DNA from: Papaver somniferum
Taxonomy: Eukaryota > Streptophyta > Magnoliopsida > Ranunculales > Papaveraceae
DNA: 64,000 bases
Direction of reading: 5' to 3'
Assembly: GCF_003573695.1 (NCBI RefSeq)
Contig: NC_039368.1
Coordinates: 81,978,374-82,042,373 of the forward strand
In this document: in pieces, positions 13,656 to 25,587 of the stretch
How positions within the stretch are numbered: position 1 is the first letter of the stretch
How the letters are laid out: the number at the start of each line of letters is the position of its first letter
Notes under the pieces: generated by a model
The model's database searches: none
Told to the model about the DNA's origin: nothing
The model's input: the letters and a program-made list of their open reading frames with translations, nothing else
Program-made: the position numbers and the translations under genes

Positions 13656-15434
13656 GGGTCTTTGGCATGCAAATTTTGGCAATGCATGGAGATAACAACT
13701 ACAGTAATAGGAAGTCATGCATTCGAACTACTAGGAGTACAAATAAGTGTGTTTGGCTTGTTATAAAAAGTTCAGTAAAACCGATCAAAAAAGGGGAAGA
13801 AAAAATTCGGTAATGACTATACTCCATTACTAAATTTTAAGAAAAGCACTCTCTGGTTATCAAGATCTTTATCATCAGGTTAACATTTTCTAATTAATGT
13901 ATATTAATTACATGAAACGAAATTGATTCGGAATAAAACTAAATCGTCCAACAACAACGAAATCGATCATTTTCCTTCTAATCAATATACTCATAGTCAT
14001 AAACATGAGACATATCTTAAAAAACAGAGAAATCAAGGGTTTTGTTCAATAGTGGTTTTCATTTCTAAGAATAAATCTAGATCTCGAAAGAGAGAAGAAG
14101 ACTTAGATATCAATTCTACCTTTAGGTATTTTTGTTATTATTGTTGATTGTGATATATGTAACAGGGTTGCAGAGATGAAGAATAGTTCATGAAAACCAT
14201 AAAGAACGGTCGGAGAAGATGAAATCAAACGAACCTTGATGTTTATCTTCAAAATTTTAGGAGTCAAAATTGGTCAAAGGGCGTGGTTTAAGTGTGCATT
14301 AGAGGGCGACATTCAATGCATAGGTAGAGAGGTGAACTTTCTATATTTCCCAATGGATGTAATAGGAACTACTGGAACGATATATGGAAGGGAAATTCTT
14401 CTCTTTCTTCATATTTTCCAGCTCTGTACAAACTCTTAACAAATAGAGACGCAAAGATGTTTGAAATGATCTCTACAGATGGAAGCTGGATGTTCAATTT
14501 AAATGTAATCTTTCTGGTTCAGAAGCTAACTCTTTTACAGAATTGTTGCTGATTATTGGAAGCAACCCACCATCTCTTGATGACCTTCCAGACACAAGGA
14601 GTTGGCCTTTGCATAGCTTCAGTATTTTCACAGTCAAATTTCTCTATTCTAAACTTACTGCAGACTATGGTGTTCATGATTTTCCATACTACTTTGTATG
14701 GAAGAAACCTATACCTCCTAAGATCAACTTCCTAGTGTGGGGTTTAATCCATGAGAAGCTAAACACCCTTGACATGATGCAGATAAAAGGTATTGACATT
14801 TATAACTCCTGCGTTCTTTGCAGTGACGACATTGAATGCCAGGATCACATCTTCCTGCACTGCAAAATAGCTCGTAGAGTTTGGTCTTCGGTGTTACCAA
14901 AAGAGGGTTGGTCTTGGGCACTTCCAAGAAACATAAAGATGTTTGCTCTTGGCTGGCACCAAGTTCACTTCACCACTGCAGGGAAATTATTTCGGGATCT
15001 AATTCCATCCGCGGTAATCTTTACCATTTGGACAGAACGTAATAGGCGCATCTTCGAGAACAGTTACAACTTCAAGACAAATTCTGATCTTTGTATAGAG
15101 GCCAAGTCCATGATCCTTGCTTGGGCAAATACATTGGGCCAAAGAGTTCATATGAATTTTTCTAACGCCATTCTTAATAATTGGGTTGCTCTTTTTATGT
15201 AATTGTGTTGTTTTCTCATTTTTTTTTCTTTTAATCTATCACTGGTAGAACTCCTCTGTAAATCCTTTTTTCTTCATATATATATTCCATTCTTATCAAA
15301 AAGTAATAGGAACTACTGGGTAGTTGCTACTTCGTGCAGTTGGACCATGCCAAACACCAAAACACTGGATGCATCCATCGACCAGACCGTTGATTGCACT
15401 ACCTACTTCTATTACACCCATGCCAAACGGATCC
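13656..15434. mobile_element. PIF/Harbinger-type MITE with nested LINE
   Basis: The left end is GGGTCTTTGGCATG and the right end, reverse-complemented, is GGATCCGTTTGGCATG. TAA flanks both ends (13653-13655 and 15435-15437), the 3-bp target duplication typical of PIF/Harbinger. Without the nested LINE it is under 900 bp. No transposase is recognised. Confidence 0.65.
14376..15302 (+). mobile_element. 5'-truncated LINE (ORF2 C-terminal zf-RVT region)
   Basis: A 17-bp repeat, GTAATAGGAACTACTGG, lies at 14359-14375 and 15303-15319 and is the target duplication. The first part encodes DIWKGNSSLSSYFPALY in one frame. After a frameshift, the ORF at 14543-15202 carries the reverse-transcriptase zinc-binding region: FVWKKPIPPKINFLVWGL, a CVLCSDDIECQDHIFLHC zinc motif, and WTERNRRIF. 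The 3'UTR ends in a short A run. Reverse transcriptase and endonuclease are missing, so it cannot move itself. Confidence 0.88.
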
Positions 15435-15639
15435 TAAAGACACTTACCTGGAAAGGGACATCAGGCCCACCACCTAACTGCAGTAAAAAAAATAAAAACA
15501 AAAAACAATCCCATCATTTAATCGGCTTCACGGGTGAGTCGAAACAGATCAAAATGATCGGATCATATGTTTCTGGTTCGACGTAAGGTCATAAAGAAAC
15601 AAAATCAAAAGTCATACCGTGTTAGATTAAGTCGTGGAG

Positions 15640-15865
15640 ACTCCAAACAGGGCCACACTGCCACCGGTCGGGGTCTTGTAAGTTTCAAAAGTTCCGCTCC
15701 ATAATGGGAACTCATTACTCCCTTCACTTTCCGCTCAATAATTTTGAAATGAAATTTGAAGTGTGGCCACGGTTTTGGTGGAATGAACTTTTTAGACTTG
15801 GGCAATTTGTGAAGAAACAAATAATTTTTGACATATAGCAAATTCCGTTTGAAAGCAACGTATTT
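15640..15865. repeat. Dispersed repeat family R1, right-half copy
   Basis: It matches 10299-10560 through GGGGTCTTGTAAGTTTC, CATTACTCCCTTCACTTTCC, CACGGTTTTGGTG and AGACTTGGGCAATTTGTG. Confidence 0.65.
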
Positions 15866-16077
15866 TTCTTCTTCTTTTTTAGTCTAACTTGGGGTGGGGA
15901 GGTTCGTCCTATATTAACCCAGGCCCAAGTGACGCAAATGCACTTTTGCAGGTGTGTGTGTATCCAATATAATTTGAGAACTAGGCACAAATTTTATAGT
16001 TCTTGTGGTAGACAACACTAGTATCCTTACAATAACTAAACATTTGGTCATTGTGACAGTTTTGACGATGATATTCT

Positions 16078-16861
<784 letters not shown>

Positions 16862-16984
16862 GGTTGTTTCAAATGTGTAAACAGCAAACCTCCCCCGTTT
16901 TCAAAACCTCATCGGTAAGAGCATTTCGTACACCATTATGAAATGTTTGTGCATGTCAAAACATATACTTCATTTTTCTTGTGT

Positions 16985-17430
16985 TAGAAAAATGAAGATT
17001 ACTCTAAGTGTTGATTTTTTGCGTAAAGTGTTGTGGTTGTAGGAGAGAGGATCTTCATAAAAAACATTATCCGATTCCGATAGTAGAAAAATAATGGGAT
17101 GTAAATAGGACTCCATACTTGGGAGATTTTGGTCACTTCAGGAAAACATTTGGAAGTGTGTGTACACGCCTGGTTGGAAAAGATTCTTATTCCTATCTTG
17201 ATTGGCTACTTAAAAATTGAAACGATATATTCCGAGGTCTGTTTTTCTGCGATGGTGGCCTGGGTGGGGGCATGAAAAAAGCACTAACATTGATTGGTGT
17301 GCTTGCCATTTCAGCTGTTGGAACTGATCCGGTCTTTATCAGTTTCAAAAAATTGGCTCCATTCATTACTCCCTTCAATTTCCACTTCATTTGGTCACGG
17401 TTTTGGTGTCTTTGGAGTGAACTTTAAAGT
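16985..17430. repeat. Dispersed repeat family R1, longest copy
   Basis: It joins the left-half blocks seen at 8250 and 8700 (TTGGGAGATTTTGGTCAC, AAGATTCTTATTCCTATC, GATTGGTGTGCTTGCC) to the right-half blocks seen at 10299 and 15640 (CATTACTCCCTTCAATTTCC, GGTCACGGTTTTGGTG). This suggests that all copies derive from one unit. Confidence 0.65.
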
Positions 17431-17844
17431 CAACTAGCTCTTCTGTGTATGCTTACGTTGTCTATTTTAAAGTGTTTTGACCATGGGTCACAGTATCAGC
17501 GGGTATTGATATGGTACGTTGATCATAATCACCGATACTTGTTGGTAAGCTCGAAACTTGAATTTCACGTCTAATTTTGATTCTTTTTACCATGGTTGTG
17601 AGCTTGTGCCAGAGATGTCGTGCTCAAGTTTGATTCATGCCAACTGCAATGCCCAATATGTCTATAATCTTATAATCTTTGATTTGTAACTGAAATGCTG
17701 CGGTTTTCTTCAAGTTTTTTTCGTCTCTGAGATGAACCCAGCTTCTTTTAATCAAATTTGCCCTTTCCTTGTCAAAAAAAAAAAGAAAAAAAAAATCACA
17801 ACAGAGGGTTGCTGGAGATTAAACACGTAGGCCAACATTGAATC

Positions 17845-18960
17845 TTAGATTATCTTAACGTAAACAACATAGAGGAACATTAAATAAAGGAGCATGGCAA
17901 ACATTAAGCCAGGTGCTCCAGCTGCTACCACTGAGTATACTAGTGCCACCACCAGAACAAAGAATGTCGTGTGATTAATGTAGTGCTTCATTTGGATGTC
18001 ACACCTGCCAAAGCGAAACCTTGTCCCCCACTTATTAGCACTCTTCTCACAGAAAATATGCTTCTGCCGCAGCATAGAGCAAGACTTTAAACATTCTTCG
18101 GGATTCAATTGTATGCGCTTCGTGAGGCGCTTCATCGCCAGCACAAGCTCCTCATCACTGCCGGAAGACCCCTAGTGATGTTAGCACACGGACATCTTCA
18201 GAAGACTGGATAAGAGTTCCCAGGAGTCCCATGTATGAGCTAAATTTTAGAGTAGGCTCCTCAGCTTGCTCGTAGTCGATCACATGGCTATGTGTGATCA
18301 TCTGGCATCTATCGACGCCGATAGATGGCAGTTTGAGGATTCCGTTTTCACTGATGAAACTCGGTATCAGAGAAGGGTGCCTGTACAAATCTGGCTCTAG
18401 ACTGGTAAAGCTCTGACGCACAACATATGCGTCTTTTCCCCTTCAATGCATATTGTTCCATTGCTCCTTCCATATGATGCAGCACCTGATCGAAGCATGG
18501 GTCTGGGTTGTACACAGACATCATCTTGGATAAAAAGCCGCCATGTTTCTCTTTGTCAGGGAATCCAACTGACCACAGCGTTTCAAGTAGCATATATGGC
18601 AACTGATTGTTCTCCATCAACAAGTCTTGCATCACCAGATCATAGTTCAAGACGAAAACATGGTAACTAAACATGGGATCACTGTAATAATACGGAAACT
18701 TATCAGCAATATCCAAGAATTCAAGAATGAAGCATCCATCTAACATCATCATCTCAATGAATTTGTCATCGTTATCTTGCCAAGCCGTCAAGTCTAGATA
18801 TTTGTAGGAAGCCTTCAGTTGATCCACATGCTTAATCAGTTTAGATGTGTAGGTCTCGATGAAGTGAGAAAGTGCTGTTCTTTTAAAAGCTTGCATTCGT
18901 TTCAAGTGACGTTTACCATTGTAGTAAGGACCAATTGAAGTGTGGTTTAGGTATAGCCTC
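17845..18960 (-). pseudogene. DUF247 (UPF0481) gene, frameshifted and truncated
   Basis: Plant DUF247 proteins are membrane-associated; several members act in self-incompatibility, most are uncharacterised. The remnant begins SIGPYYNGKRHLKRMQ, then EMMMLDGCFILEFL, ENQLPYMLLETLW (as NNQLPYMLLETLW) and CASELYQSRARF. The next conserved part (ENGILKLPSIGVD, ...ESSEDVRVLTSLG-like) is in another frame from about 18400, and the C-terminal part with a hydrophobic segment (TTFFVLVVALVYSVV) in a third frame from about 18165. The extreme N-terminus is missing: homology stops near 18960, where plus-strand LINE RNase H sequence starts. Confidence 0.85.
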
Positions 18961-19185
18961 CAACTTCATAGCTGAGATTGTTGTTGTGATCAGAGCCTTA
19001 GCGCGGGCTGTGAAGAACAACAACTGGAGGAAAGTTATCATTCAATCTGATTCTCAAGCCACTATTCAGATCTTTATCACCGGAAAATTTTCTCGGATAT
19101 TTTGGTCTAGGAGGACTGTTAATTGCAGCAGTGGTATTAGTATTCATTATAGGCATGGATTTAGGGAAATAAATTTGAACTATAA
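18938..19185 (+). pseudogene. LINE RNase H (RVT_3) fragment, left part
   Basis: The plus strand encodes NFIAEIVVVIRALARAV followed by NWRKVIIQSDSQATIQIF, the pattern of the type I RNase H domain at the end of plant LINEs (acidic residue, then a SDSQ motif). Coding similarity fades towards the inverted-repeat element starting near 19168. A likely continuation (AANRLAKKNQ) lies at 20787 on the other side of that element. Confidence 0.65.
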
Positions 19186-19481
19186 TTTTGGGCATACCAA
19201 AATCTTCCAAGGCATACTGAATGAAGACAAAAAAGTTGTGAAATAGCAAAATCAGATAACCCCTCAATCCAAAAAAAGTTTAATGGCAAATTTGCCCTTT
19301 ACGTATTAGTGTTAATAATCTTGATTAGTGATTAAATATTTTGTTTTGTGATTAAAATAATTTTCAGAATTATAAGAGTTGTTTAGATGAAAAATGTGAG
19401 GAAAAAAAAATCAAAGTTTTGGTTTGGTTAAGAAGGAGAGAAAGAGAAGGAGAAAGTGAGAAAATTCTAATTCTTGATTCA

Positions 19482-19853
19482 ATGGAGGATGACGAGGGTC
19501 ATCATTCATCTAAAAAACCTAGGAAAATACATATCAACTACAACAATGATCCAGAAATGGCTGATTTCTTAGATTATGAGAATGATTTTACACCCACTCA
19601 AACTCAAGCTCAAACTCAAACACAAACTCAAGATGATGATTTTTATGAGCCAAACCCTGATGATGAAGACATTGATGAGGAACCCAATGCTTCTAATACA
19701 CAGATACATTTATATCCTATACTTAATCTCACTTCTATAGCTCTCAATTATCAAAAGTTAGGTTTTTTGAATCATGGTTCGGCGAAACAGGTTGAGGTTC
19801 GGCTCACATCTATGAGCCGAATCTACCAATTGATGAACTGTTCGGCTTACTGA
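19482..19853 (+). CDS. Acidic low-complexity ORF inside the inverted-repeat element
   Basis: I recognise no family. From the ATG at 19482 it reads MEDDEGHHSSKKPRKI, DPEMADFLDYENDF, a TQTQ repeat, and a DDEDIDEEPN acidic patch. A basic KKPRK cluster could be a nuclear localisation signal. The end runs into the GTTCGGC repeat array and stops there, so the reading frame probably continues elsewhere after splicing or was truncated. It may be the N-terminus of a transposon or captured host protein. Confidence 0.4.
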   Translation: MEDDEGHHSSKKPRKIHINYNNDPEMADFLDYENDFTPTQTQAQTQTQTQDDDFYEPNPDDEDIDEEPNASNTQIHLYPILNLTSIALNYQKLGFLNHGSAKQVEVRLTSMSRIYQLMNCSAY

Positions 19854-20265
19854 ATTTGTTTACTGCATGTGCCGAACTGTTTGCTAGACACTAGTTCGGC
19901 TTATATGAAAGTTTCATAGTAAGCCGAACAACATCCTGAATAGCTCGGAAAAAAAATAATTACCGGTTCGGCTTATATTTCGAAAATCGTATGAGCCGAA
20001 CATCAATTTGTTATTTTTTGGGTTAAAATATTGTTATTGGTTCGGCACATATTGAGAATATCGTAATAGCCGAACCTCGTTAATGTGCTAGGTTCGGCAC
20101 ATATTATGATTATCGAATACGTCGAACCCCTATGCATCTCTATCTGTGACTAGGTTCGGCTTGAAATTTCATGCCGAACTGTTCATATACACTTACAGGA
20201 AGCTTTTGTGAAGAACAGTTCGGCTAAAAACGCAACTCAATTTTGAGCCGAACCCAACACTGTAA
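19789..20265. repeat. Array of GTTCGGC...GCCGAAC inverted units
   Basis: About eight units run side by side, each with a GTTCGGC arm, 15-30 bases of partly self-complementary AT-rich spacer, and a GCCGAAC arm (for example 19967-20001 and 20040-20079). Each could fold as a hairpin. Spacers vary in sequence. Confidence 0.85.
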
Positions 20266-20786
20266 CCGTCATTTAATCGATGAAAAACAGCAAATAGGAG
20301 ATTGGGTTTGTAAAACTTGCTTTCTTATCCTCATTTCCGGAGTTGGAGATGCAGTTGGTTCAATTTATGGTTCAATTGGTGGTTGATTTTCAGTTTCTAC
20401 ACCTTCATCTTCAATTGGTTCTTCTTCTTCAATTGATGGATTAGAAGACGATTTGGTTTGCCTAGTCCCTGCTTTTCTTTGTACGAGTCATTATGTGGTT
20501 GAGTTTAATCGACGATCAAATTTTTACGAATCGACAATTAATCACGATGATGAATTTTTTTTCGCAGGAGGGGGAGAGTTCCGCTAGAGGAGGAGGAGGA
20601 AGAAGAGATGGTAAGGGAAACTGATTTTGGTTTTTTAAAAAACTGATTTTAGATTTTTGTATTAAGGGTATATAGGTAATTGAACTACCCATAGGGTACC
20701 CCTTATAAGGTCACCCAAGATGGGAATATTGTTTTGTATGCCTAGAAAGATTTTGGTATGCCCAAAATAAGGGTTCATAAATTTTG

Positions 20787-21062
20787 CAGCTAATAGACTT
20801 GCAAAAAAGAACCAAGTTAGGAAGTGGGCTAAAATGTGAATATGTTGTCAGGCCCAATTATTTAGAATTTCCTGATCAGGCTTGTTACATATTTGCTTGA
20901 TTATATCTTTTGATTTTAGTTGTAATCCTGTATCATGTGGACTCTTTTGCTTGTAAGTAATCTTTTCTTTGGTAATTAGTAAACTGCTTAAGTGAGTGTC
21001 TACTTAATATCTTTAGTCCATCTTCGTCGATCAGGGGACTGACAAAAAAAATAAAAAGAAAA
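20787..21062 (+). mobile_element. LINE 3' end with poly(A)
   Basis: It begins with the coding remnant AANRLAKKNQVRKWAKM and a stop, followed by a T-rich 3'UTR and an A-rich tail (GACAAAAAAAATAAAAAGAAAAA). It probably completes the RNase H fragment at 18938, separated from it by the inverted-repeat element. Confidence 0.6.
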
Positions 21063-22565
21063 ACTACTGCGTAGGACAGTGCATCCGGCGACTCTGAAAT
21101 AAGCCGTTCAGGTAAAGGTAAAACTATGGCGTGCGACTCATTTCAGCCTTCCACATAACATAGTGACCAACCACACTTTCAACGCTCCCCATAAATGGAC
21201 TTTGTCATCGACAATATCAAGTCAATGATAATATAATATAAAAACTTCTCAAAAACAAAATACAAATGCCAAAAAGAAACTGTCTAATTGAACAAATCAA
21301 CAAACAGAAATGGTAATCTAATCTTAGTGGTGTCCACAACAATTGTTTTTGCCATCCCACCACCATCATCAACATTTCGTCGTCAAAATATTAAACTATA
21401 AACCCAAAGATTATCAACATTTTAAACATAGAGAAGAGGGATATGTGGCAATACACATATGATCTATCTGTGTATGTCAGGTACACCCTCCATGTTTGAA
21501 ATTATTTCAGGATGTCATGTGTAGGGATTAAAAAGCAAGAAATTAGTTACGTAAAACACTTATAACTTATTTGGATATCAGAAACGGTAGTGCTTCTACT
21601 TCTCCAGAAATCTTGTTTCTAAAAATTATTATGATATTGTGTATCCAAACTAACTTTTGATTCTTCGGCTTCCAGAAATAGAAAAGTAATTTCTGGAGTG
21701 ATATCCAAACACGCTATTAACCTTTTTGTCAATCAAAAGTTCTTTTGCTTGTCACTTGTGGGATTTACTTGTACTCCTGGTATCCAAATATCATCGATCT
21801 TCCAGAAGCATAAATCAATTCCAGAAATCAAAAATAAAAACTAACTTCTAATTTTTTTGTATCTTTTAGAAGTCACAAAGTAACTTTTTAAACGATATTC
21901 AAACATGCTTTTTAAAGTTTTTTTTCCTCGTTTTACAACTCTAGAAAACGTAAGAAAATTCTAAATACTGTATAAGAAATTATCCATTCTGAGTTAAAAA
22001 GTCGCTTCTCTAGAATATTTTTTTGAAGAACAACAAAAAATAAATAAAGTTTGAAAAACAAAACAACTTAAGTTTTGTAATTTTCCTTTTCGAGAAGGCG
22101 AATTACTTCTACTTTTAACAGCCAAATGCCGTTGAATTTGCAACTAAATTCCAAATTTCTGAGCCTTAATCATTGCACATGTTCTCAGACCATTATACTT
22201 ACCCCCACTTACAAAAAACCGTCAGATATTACCTACAAGGCTCTAAAAACTACCACTATTAGAAAGAATTTAAAAAAGAAGACTCCCAAGTCTCAAAACT
22301 CTCCACCATGTTTCATCTCTTTTAAGTCTTTACCAAAGATGGATTCAAGGGTTGCTTACAGAGACAATCTGCAGGCAATTTCGTTAGGTGATGAACGAGT
22401 CAAATAGATCTCCTCAAAGGACAAGTTATGATGCCGTACAAACAATTGGTTTGCTTACATGTTTTTGAAGTTGACTTAGAAGCCTTCCTCCCCCCATCCA
22501 GTTGTCAGCAGAATATATCCATGTCTAAATGACAGCAGAAATGAATCATCATTGTTTTGCTTATT
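21063..22565. other. Gene-free stretch with degraded MITE-like sequence
   Basis: No gene was recognised. Between about 21560 and 21915 there are repeated blocks of the TTTGGATATC / GATATCCAAACA type in both orientations, mixed with AGAAGT and CCAGAAAT motifs. This looks like one or more decayed MITEs, but ends could not be fixed. Confidence 0.35.
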
Positions 22566-22571
22566 CAAAGG

Positions 22572-22578
22572 TATAAAA
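22572..22578 (+). promoter_or_regulatory. Likely TATA box of the NT-C2 gene
   Basis: GGTATAAAACATTGG lies 117 bases before the ATG at 22689, leaving room for a leader of about 85 bases. Confidence 0.6.
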
Positions 22579-22688
22579 CATTGGATCATCAACTTGCACA
22601 TTCTTTTATCTCCTCAAACTCCATTCCAAGACCAAGAAATTCGAAAGGCGAAGCAGAGTTTTAATCTGCAGAGAAAATTTTGTGAAAG

Positions 22689-24984
22689 ATGAGTAACAGT
22701 AAGTGGAAGAAGATTTGGCCAATTCATGACAACACAAGGAGCGTTAAGGTCCAGCTTGTGATTCATGATTTGAAAAGTTTGCCGATACCTTCTTCTGGTT
22801 TGACAAAAGATACCAGTGCTGCTGAGAATTTGATTGTCAGGATAGAATGGAAAGGTTTGAAAAACGGAAGAGCTTTACTGCCCAAAGGAGCCCCGAAGAA
22901 TTGCACGTCAAGGCAGGGGATCAAACCGGACGGCAGTGTCAACTGGGATGAAGGGTTTGACCATGACTGTAAGATCAAATTGATGGATGATTCCCAGAGT
23001 TTCAAAAGCTGGTTCATACACCTTGAGGTTCAAGTAAGTTGATTAACCCTGAATCTTCATAATACTATGCTTCTTTTTGTTCAGAAAACATATTGGATAT
23101 AGAACTAGTAATCCTGATTTTGAAACTTAAAAATTTTATCTAGGAAATGAATCAGAAAACGAATGCTTCAACTTCGGTGCTCGCCAAAGCTGAGATTGAT
23201 ATAGCAGAATTTGTATCAGCAACTACATCCAAGAGCACAATCAGTTTACCAGTCAACTGCACTTTCAGAGGCACTACAGCAGAAGCAACCTTGACCGTAA
23301 GTTTGAGATGATAAAAGCCATTTTGGTTCAACCAGCATGTTAAATCATCTAATTAACTTTCCAAATCTTTGTATTCCAGATGGAACTCAACTTCTTCGAC
23401 GTCCAAAGCAAGGGGAGCAATGGGTCAGTGTACCCACTAGCTTCATGCATGAGGCTTCCTCAACATCATCGGAAAACATCCAAAGACTTTGATGATCGTC
23501 CAGAGAAGAATGAAGCTAGCACGTCTACATCTCCTCCCAAGCACTCAATTGATTCCTCTGCAATATCACAAGCCGAGGAGGAGCCTGCACTAGGTTACAG
23601 GAATCTGACTGCAACAAATATCCTCCTTGTAGACCTCGAGAATACCAAGACTGAAAGCGTCAAACAAGGTAAAAGGGAACAACTCCCAGCGGATCAGCAG
23701 ATTAAAGCACCTCGTGCCAAACTGATCAGACGCCTTTCATGGAACAGAAAAAAACCGCTGAACTTCAGAAGCCTTAGTCATCCTAGAGACACCCCACTGC
23801 TGAACAAAAGCAATGGTGAAGGTGGAGGGGATGATATCGACAACGACCGACGCTACCAATTGATACCCCCGGAACAAAATCCAGTTCAAGACAACACTAC
23901 TAAAGTCAGCAACAATGCCTTCCAGGATTCTGAGTTTGCAGGCAGTGACCGGTTTGAGATTGGGGATTGGGAAGAAAAAAAATTGGTAAGCAGAGATGGA
24001 AAAATTGAACTAGATGCCAAAGTATTCCTTGCTTCTATTGACCAGAGGAGTGAAAAAGCTGCAGGCGAGAGTGCCTGTACAGTTCTTGTTGCCGTGATTG
24101 CTTACTGGCTGCACCAAAATCCAAGAACCCTACCACTGAAATGCGAACTGGATAAACTAGTACGGGAAGGCTCTTCAGAATGGAGAAATCTCTGCGAAAA
24201 GGAGATTCACTGGAATACATTTGCAGACCGGCATTTTGACCTTGACACTGTGTTACAGGAAAAGATACGACCACTATCTGTGGTTACAGAGAAGTCGTAT
24301 GTAGGTTTCTTCAAAGTCAGTGATAACACTGAGCACCTAGAGTATATGCAAGGTGCTCTGTCTTTTGATGATATATGGGAGGAGCTCCAGAAAAATGAAG
24401 CAACTTCGGAAGAACAAGTTTACATATTGAGCTGGAATGACCACTTTTTTGTTCTGAAGGTAGAAGCTGAAACAATTTACATAATTGACACGCTAGGGGA
24501 GAGGCTGTACGAGGGCTGTGACAAAGCCTACATTCTGATGTTCAACAAAGATAGTAGGATCTCAAGAATTCTGCCAAAAGAAAGCACCGGAAATACGAAA
24601 ACAAAGGATAAGGCGGAGACTAATGGGAGATCTAAGGAAAAGGCAGAGACTAAGGCAAAATCAAAGGAAAAGGCAGAGACTAACACAAAGTCAAAGGAGA
24701 AGGCAGAGACTAACGCAAAATCAAAGGATAAGGCAGAGACTAATGTGAAATTAAAGGAAAAGGCAGAGACTAATGCGGAGGCTGCTGGCAGACAAGTGGG
24801 CGACCAAACTCCAAGAGAAATAATAAGTGAAGGAAAAGCTGCTTGCAAAGATTATATCAAGGAATTTCTAGCATCTCTTCCACTGAGAGAACTGCAAGAA
24901 GAAATTGAAAGAGGTGGGACGGTACAATCTTCGCTACATCACAGGCTGCAAATTGACTGCCATTACACTGCTCCTTGCACTTAG
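22689..24984 (+). CDS. NT-C2 (EEIG1/EHBP1-type) domain protein, intact
   Basis: Three exons, 22689-23033, 23144-23296 and 23380-24984, join in frame to give 700 residues. Exons 1-2 hold the N-terminal C2-like domain (WPIHDNTRSVKVQLVIHDL to the TAEATLT strand), a fold thought to bind membranes. Exon 3 starts with the last C2 strand (MELNFFDVQ), then a polar linker, then a conserved C-terminal region: DGKIELDAKVFLASIDQRS, AGESACTVLVAVIAYWL, EWRNLCEKEIHWNTFADRHF, LSWNDHFFVLKVE, and RELQEEIERGGTVQSSLHHR. This matches a plant family of NT-C2 proteins of unknown biochemical role. A run of ten-residue repeats of the form SKEKAETNAK (24600-24780) sits before the last block. All splice sites are canonical. 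Confidence 0.93.
24600..24780 (+). repeat. In-frame 30-bp tandem repeat in the NT-C2 gene
   Basis: Six consecutive near-copies of AAGGANAAGGCAGAGACTAA encode K-(E/D)-K-A-E-T-(N/K) units. The charge pattern suggests a disordered or helical spacer. Copy number may vary between individuals. Confidence 0.9.
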
Positions 24985-25587
24985 ATTTATATTTACACAA
25001 TTTTAATAACTTGAATGGGGAAACATTTTTATGACACTGCTGGAATTTTGGTTCTTTCATACCAACATCATAATCTATCACCTATACTAAATTGTATTCT
25101 CATACTTAGCGAATCTGCTAAATCATTATGGTCTCTTAGCAGTCAACTATTTACTGATCATCAGTAGTAAACCGACCGACCATGTCTTTGACGGAAGTCA
25201 ACTAGCAATACGTTCAAACCCTCTAGGCCTCTACGAAAACCATAATGCAACCCCAAAATGAAACACAACAGATCCTCATATCTGAAATCAATTCTATTAA
25301 CAGTACTGTCTTTTCCACAGTTTCTTGGCATGTAAATGCCTATTTTTTCATATACAACTAGATTTCAATGAAGATGTTGAAAACTACCGTGTTTGGCTAA
25401 AATAGTTATTCTTCGCAAAGATTTATACACCATTAATCTTGAACAAAAAGAACAAAATCTTAGATCCATATCAAGATACCTTAGTTACGTTCATGTTCAG
25501 CTGTCGTAGAGAGTGCCCAATTTGCTCTGACCATTTAATGAGACAGCTCATGTTGCCTATCCGTCCCCGCTCCCAATGTTAAGAACA

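Larger units (their letters stand above)
11883..15525 (-). pseudogene. Partial duplicate of the ascorbate peroxidase intron 3/exon 3 region, multiply interrupted
   Basis: Segments 11883-12060, 12473-12634, 13645-13652 and 15435-15525 align in order to 5930-6400 of the intact gene. Shared blocks include GATATTGTGATA, TTGACATGATTTAAATCAA, TAACATAAATAACTT, GAGGGTGTAAACAACAGG, ATTCTTAGTTAACAT, AAGGGACATCAGGCCCACCA and TAACTGCAGTAAAAA. Only a damaged piece of exon 3 is included, so no protein can be made. The gaps are filled by mobile elements that mostly have target duplications, listed separately. Confidence 0.8.
19168..20788. mobile_element. Terminal-inverted-repeat element with hairpin-motif array
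   Basis: GGGCATACCAAAATCTT at 19190 and its inverse AAGATTTTGGTATGCCC ending at 20766 are parts of long matching termini that continue inward to a GGCATAC block. They also extend outward with AAATTT and GAAC matches. The element seems to split a LINE RNase H domain. Exact ends and target duplication are not resolved. It contains the acidic ORF at 19482 and the GTTCGGC array. Confidence 0.65.

Noticed and set aside
21173..21200. Possible DUF247 N-terminus after the LINE poly(A)
   Set aside because: AACCACACTTTCAA resembles a stretch at the DUF247 break point but in the wrong orientation, and the translation does not continue the domain.
24035..24848. Minus-strand ORFs within the NT-C2 gene
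   Set aside because: They are shadows of the conserved plus-strand exon; the repeat pattern (SAFSFDF) is the antisense of the decapeptide repeat.
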